Source: CBDDGJ01 sp965199285
GTDB taxonomy: Bacteria > Pseudomonadota > Alphaproteobacteria > RS24
Assembly (NCBI GenBank): GCA_965199285.1
Contig: OZ240687.1
Coordinates: 310,001-374,000 of the forward strand
Direction: 5' to 3'
DNA length: 64,000 nt
Shown: positions 61,006-64,000 of the stretch, one piece after another
Numbering within the stretch: the stretch's first letter is position 1
How the letters are laid out: each line of letters begins with the position of its first letter
Program-made: the position numbers and the translations under genes
Notes under the pieces: generated by a model
The model's database searches: none
Told to the model about the DNA's origin: nothing
What the model saw: the letters and a program-made list of their open reading frames with translations, nothing else

Positions 61006-62535
61006 TTATTCACTTATTTCGAGACGTGCAAATGCATTATCCGGTGCGGGTAATTTTGTCCCGCCAGATAGGGGCGTTGACCAGTTTGCAAATTTGCGTT
61101 CAGCTTCGGGAATTGCCAGATTGTCTAATATAATCGCGGCTCCTATTGGGGTCACGGGCTGGATGATGAGAGCGCATTGGCGAACCATTTCGGCAGTGAC
61201 ATAGAGAATACTTGCCATACGGGTGGGATTTTCTGCCTTGTAACGCCATGGTTCTTGCTCTGAAAAATACTTATTTATTGCACTCACAACTGACGATAAG
61301 TTACTTATATAATTATGTATTTCCATTTTGTTAATGTAATTTATTGATTTCTCTAGCAGAGTGCTTGTGCGCGCCATAATTGCCGCATCAGCAGCAGTAA
61401 GCGCAGGATCGTCAGGAACAATGCTATCTAAATTCTTATGAATCATTGACAAGCATCGTTTCGCCAGATTACCAAGGTCATTAGCAAGATCAGCATTCAC
61501 CCGATTGACAATCGCTTCATCACTAAAACTACCATCGCGTCCAAAGGGAATGTCACGCATTAAAAAATAGCGCAATCCATCAACCCCATAATGCGTAACC
61601 AATGAGAAAGGGTCGAGAACATTACCGAGCGATTTAGACATTTTTTCACCTTGGGCGGTAATAAAGCCATGAGCAAAAATATGCTTTGGTAAAGGTAAAT
61701 TCGCCGCCATTAAAAATGCAGGCCAATAAACCGCATGAAAGCGGGTAATATCTTTGCCGACAATATGATAGCTGGCAGGCCAATAGCGCTTGTTTTTTTC
61801 TGTATCAGTTGGGTAGCCAGTGACGGTTAAGTAATTTGTCAACGCATCCATCCAGACATACACAATATGATTGGGGTCATTTTGAACCGATATGCCCCAA
61901 TCAAAACTGGTGCGCGAAATTGATAAATCTTTTAAGCCTGATTTTACAAATTGTATAATTTCATTGCGCCGTGAGTCGGGTTGAATAAAGTCGGGCTGCG
62001 TCTCATAAAGTTCTAATAATTTATCTTGATAGGCGGATAGTTTGAAAAAGTAGCTTTCCTCTTCCATCCATTCAACTTGTGTGCCGGTCGGAGCGATTTT
62101 CATCCCCTCTTTTTCTTCAAGTTCAGATTCTGTATAAAATGCTTCATCGCGTACAGAATACCAGCCCGCATAATGATCTTTATAAATATCGCCATTTGCA
62201 GAAATCTTTTGCCAAATTTCCTGTACAGCATCATGATGGCGTGGTTCACTGGTACGAATAAAATCATCCGGTGTGCAGTGAAGTGCGGCCGCCATATCAC
62301 GAAACCCTTTGGTCATTTCATCGGCAAAGCGAAGCGGCTCTATGTTTTTATCACGCGCTGTTTGATACATTTTCTGTCCATGATCATCGGTTCCAGTTGA
62401 GAAATAGACATCACGACCCGCCAGTCGATAAAATCGGGCAATCACATCTGTCGCGATCAACTCATAAGCATGACCAATATGCGGCGCGCCATTAGGATAT
62501 GAAATTGCGGTTGTAATAAAAAACGGATCACTCAT
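61006..62535 (-). CDS. metG: Methionine--tRNA ligase
   Basis: A 509-residue class I synthetase with HIGH at 19-22 and GEKMSKSLGN near 300. The connective domain lacks the zinc cysteines (YAGWYSVRDEAFYTESEL), which is the normal alphaproteobacterial form. No C-terminal dimerisation domain is present. A patch at 61275-61360, coding an Asn/Ile/Lys-rich helix of the anticodon domain, is AT-rich. It follows holB by 15 bp. Confidence 0.96.
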   Translation of the reverse strand: MSDPFFITTAISYPNGAPHIGHAYELIATDVIARFYRLAGRDVYFSTGTDDHGQKMYQTARDKNIEPLRFADEMTKGFRDMAAALHCTPDDFIRTSEPRHHDAVQEIWQKISANGDIYKDHYAGWYSVRDEAFYTESELEEKEGMKIAPTGTQVEWMEEESYFFKLSAYQDKLLELYETQPDFIQPDSRRNEIIQFVKSGLKDLSISRTSFDWGISVQNDPNHIVYVWMDALTNYLTVTGYPTDTEKNKRYWPASYHIVGKDITRFHAVYWPAFLMAANLPLPKHIFAHGFITAQGEKMSKSLGNVLDPFSLVTHYGVDGLRYFLMRDIPFGRDGSFSDEAIVNRVNADLANDLGNLAKRCLSMIHKNLDSIVPDDPALTAADAAIMARTSTLLEKSINYINKMEIHNYISNLSSVVSAINKYFSEQEPWRYKAENPTRMASILYVTAEMVRQCALIIQPVTPIGAAIILDNLAIPEAERKFANWSTPLSGGTKLPAPDNAFARLEISE

Positions 62536-62550
62536 ATTTTAAATTTTCGT

Positions 62551-63642
62551 TTATGGTTTTTGCCCGCGAATAATGCGGGCACTTGCGCCATACCAATCCA
62601 ATATTATTTGCTTCGCGTCAAGATTATAAATTACCTGATTGCGGGTTTCTTTAACCACCCGTTCCCATAATAGAATAATATGCTCGAGCTTTGCCGCTTG
62701 GGAAAACAGCTTGATGGCGTCTTCATCTTCAGTAAATAAAGGTTGCGGCGTGTTTTGATGAGCCTGACTCTTTACCAAACGATAAAGCCATTGCCCAAAC
62801 AGAAAGGAAAAGGTCTCTAGGCCTTGTATATTTGCTTGGTGTGTTTTTACCCGCCCTGCAAGCGCATGTAATTCTTGCGTATCCACACGCGGTAATTGGC
62901 TGAGTAATGTGACCATATCATGATAAAGATTAAGCCCCCCAGATTCTGCCAACATAAATGCCCGCCCGACACTGCCGCCTGCCAGATAAGCAATCGCTGC
63001 CAGTTCTTGCTCATCTAGGGTGGGTAAATCATTGGCGAGGATGGCTTTCACCTCTTCATCGGTAAGGGCAGGAAAAGAAATTTTCTGACAACGTGAACGA
63101 ATTGTATCCAGCACGCGGCCAGAATTATGGGCGATTAAAAATAAGACTAGGCGCGCGGGCGGCTCTTCAGCAATTTTCAAAAGCGCATTTGAAGAGGCTA
63201 TATTTGCCTCATCAAGACTATCGACAATCGCAACCCGCCATCCCTTCATCGACGCGCTTAAGCTCGCAAATTCCTTAAGCGCACGGATGTCATCAATGCT
63301 GATTTCGGCTTTAAATTTTTTCTGCTTTTCATCATAGCGTCGTTGCGCGATAAATAAATCGGGATGCGCACGTTGTGTGATGAGCTTATCAACATGGCTG
63401 TCATTTGTTGTGAGTGATTTTATTTCTATCGGAGATGTAACATTCAAAACCGCCCGCGCAGCTTGGCAGGCAAAGGTCATTTTTCCGACCCCCTTTGCCC
63501 CTTGCAATAACCATGTTTGCGGCAGCCTACCGGTTTGACAGGATTTTACAAAATGCGAAACGGCGCGCTCTTGGCCAATAAGTTCTGATCGCTGCAGAGG
63601 TGAGCGCTCCCCATCAATATCATCATATATTTCGTCGGTCAT
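62551..63642 (-). CDS. holB: DNA polymerase III subunit delta'
   Basis: A 363-residue clamp-loader subunit with AAA+ fold. The P-loop GAKGVGKM (48-55) has Met instead of Thr/Ser at its end, consistent with delta' not hydrolysing ATP. The usual zinc cysteines are not obvious. The ATG overlaps the tmk stop (ATGA). The order tmk-holB-metG is conserved. Confidence 0.92.
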   Translation of the reverse strand: MTDEIYDDIDGERSPLQRSELIGQERAVSHFVKSCQTGRLPQTWLLQGAKGVGKMTFACQAARAVLNVTSPIEIKSLTTNDSHVDKLITQRAHPDLFIAQRRYDEKQKKFKAEISIDDIRALKEFASLSASMKGWRVAIVDSLDEANIASSNALLKIAEEPPARLVLFLIAHNSGRVLDTIRSRCQKISFPALTDEEVKAILANDLPTLDEQELAAIAYLAGGSVGRAFMLAESGGLNLYHDMVTLLSQLPRVDTQELHALAGRVKTHQANIQGLETFSFLFGQWLYRLVKSQAHQNTPQPLFTEDEDAIKLFSQAAKLEHIILLWERVVKETRNQVIYNLDAKQIILDWYGASARIIRGQKP

Positions 63643-64000
63643 ACTTTATTAATCATCATATCTAAAATTTCATGGATTTGATACCAAACATTCTCGATTG
63701 GTTGAGCGGCATGAATATATTTTATGCGTTCCGGGTGTTGTTTTTGTAAAGTCAAAAACCCATCACGGATTTTATTGTGATAGCTAATCCCCTTTTGCTC
63801 GAATCGCGCTTCACCACCCCGGGCTTGCGCCCGCGCCAACCCTGTCTCTACCTCAATATCCAGCAGAAACGTCACATCGGGTTGCAGATAGGCTCCAACA
63901 AGTTCTTGTATTTGTTTTATATGTGATAAATCAATATTACCTGCAAAGCCTTGATAGGCATATGTTGAATCGATAAACCGATCACAAATAACTGGCTTTC
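63639..64000 (-). CDS. tmk: Thymidylate kinase (partial, N-terminus outside the window)
   Basis: The minus-strand frame is open from the window edge and ends in TGA at 63639-63641. The signature VICDRFIDSTYAYQG is followed by VTFLLDIEVE and the lid segment ARGGEARFEQ. It phosphorylates dTMP to dTDP. About 120 codons of the C-terminal part are present; the P-loop lies beyond the edge. Its stop overlaps holB. Confidence 0.93.
   Translation of the reverse strand, partial: KPVICDRFIDSTYAYQGFAGNIDLSHIKQIQELVGAYLQPDVTFLLDIEVETGLARAQARGGEARFEQKGISYHNKIRDGFLTLQKQHPERIKYIHAAQPIENVWYQIHEILDMMINKV

Overview
This 64 kb window is chromosomal DNA of an alphaproteobacterium of moderate GC (mid-40s by eye). 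The assignment rests on gene order rather than on any single gene. The blocks tig-clpP-clpX-lon-hupB-tRNA-Val, DUF1467-mce-proS-lolC-lolD-dnaE, rpsB-tsf-frr-uppS-cdsA-dxr-rseP-bamA-skp-lpxD-lpxA-lpxI-lpxB-gltA, and trkA-trkH-dat-hfq are all typical of that class. The use of LpxI, the zinc-less MetRS and the two-subunit methylmalonyl-CoA mutase fit. A lipoprotein with a Cys-Gly8 start recalls marine lineages, but genus or order cannot be fixed from this sequence alone. About 57 protein genes, one tRNA and no rRNA, transposase, phage or CRISPR locus are visible. No conventional transcription factor is encoded; HU and Hfq are the only obvious nucleic-acid-level global regulators.

Layout. 1-5.1 kb: the 3' end of kdsA, a flavin monooxygenase with a methyltransferase, queF, a repeat-rich 424-bp divergent intergenic region, then a DUF1330, nitronate monooxygenase-like and rhodanese operon. 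5.1-11.9 kb: the protein quality-control block (trigger factor, ClpP, ClpX, Lon), HU and tRNA-Val. 12-24.3 kb: acyl-CoA metabolism (methylmalonyl-CoA mutase subunits, LptG, a paired acyl-CoA dehydrogenase, a thiolase, and methylmalonyl-CoA epimerase), interrupted by glmS and two orphan genes lying next to a second, diverged copy of the glmS 3' end. 24.5-31.3 kb: proS, LolCD and DNA polymerase III alpha. 31.4-44.6 kb: a long translation, undecaprenyl, isoprenoid, outer-membrane assembly and lipid A locus. 44.6-52.5 kb: citrate synthase, GluRS, ComEC, a DsbA-like protein, an SDR, TatD and an MBL hydrolase. 52.6-55.3 kb: a large beta-lactamase-fold lipoprotein. 55.5-64 kb: a CBS protein, MazG, Hfq, D-amino-acid aminotransferase, TrkH, TrkA, MetRS, HolB and the end of tmk.

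Functionally the window is mostly core biology: protein folding and proteolysis, translation, envelope biogenesis (lipid A, BAM, Lol, Lpt, undecaprenyl phosphate), K+ uptake and propionyl-CoA/methylmalonyl-CoA flux into the TCA cycle.

The most unusual points are structural. A second glmS 3' terminus, coding for a recognisable variant C-terminus, sits beside orphan genes and suggests an integration hot spot. Conserved operons lack single expected members (pyrH, fabZ and hflX absent; nuo not after tRNA-Val). Short tandem duplications sit at or near several stop codons, one forming a clear G-quadruplex motif. The queF divergent promoter region is full of inverted and direct repeats. AT-rich codon patches lie inside otherwise ordinary housekeeping genes. 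I did not find convincing evidence of a wholly new multi-gene system.
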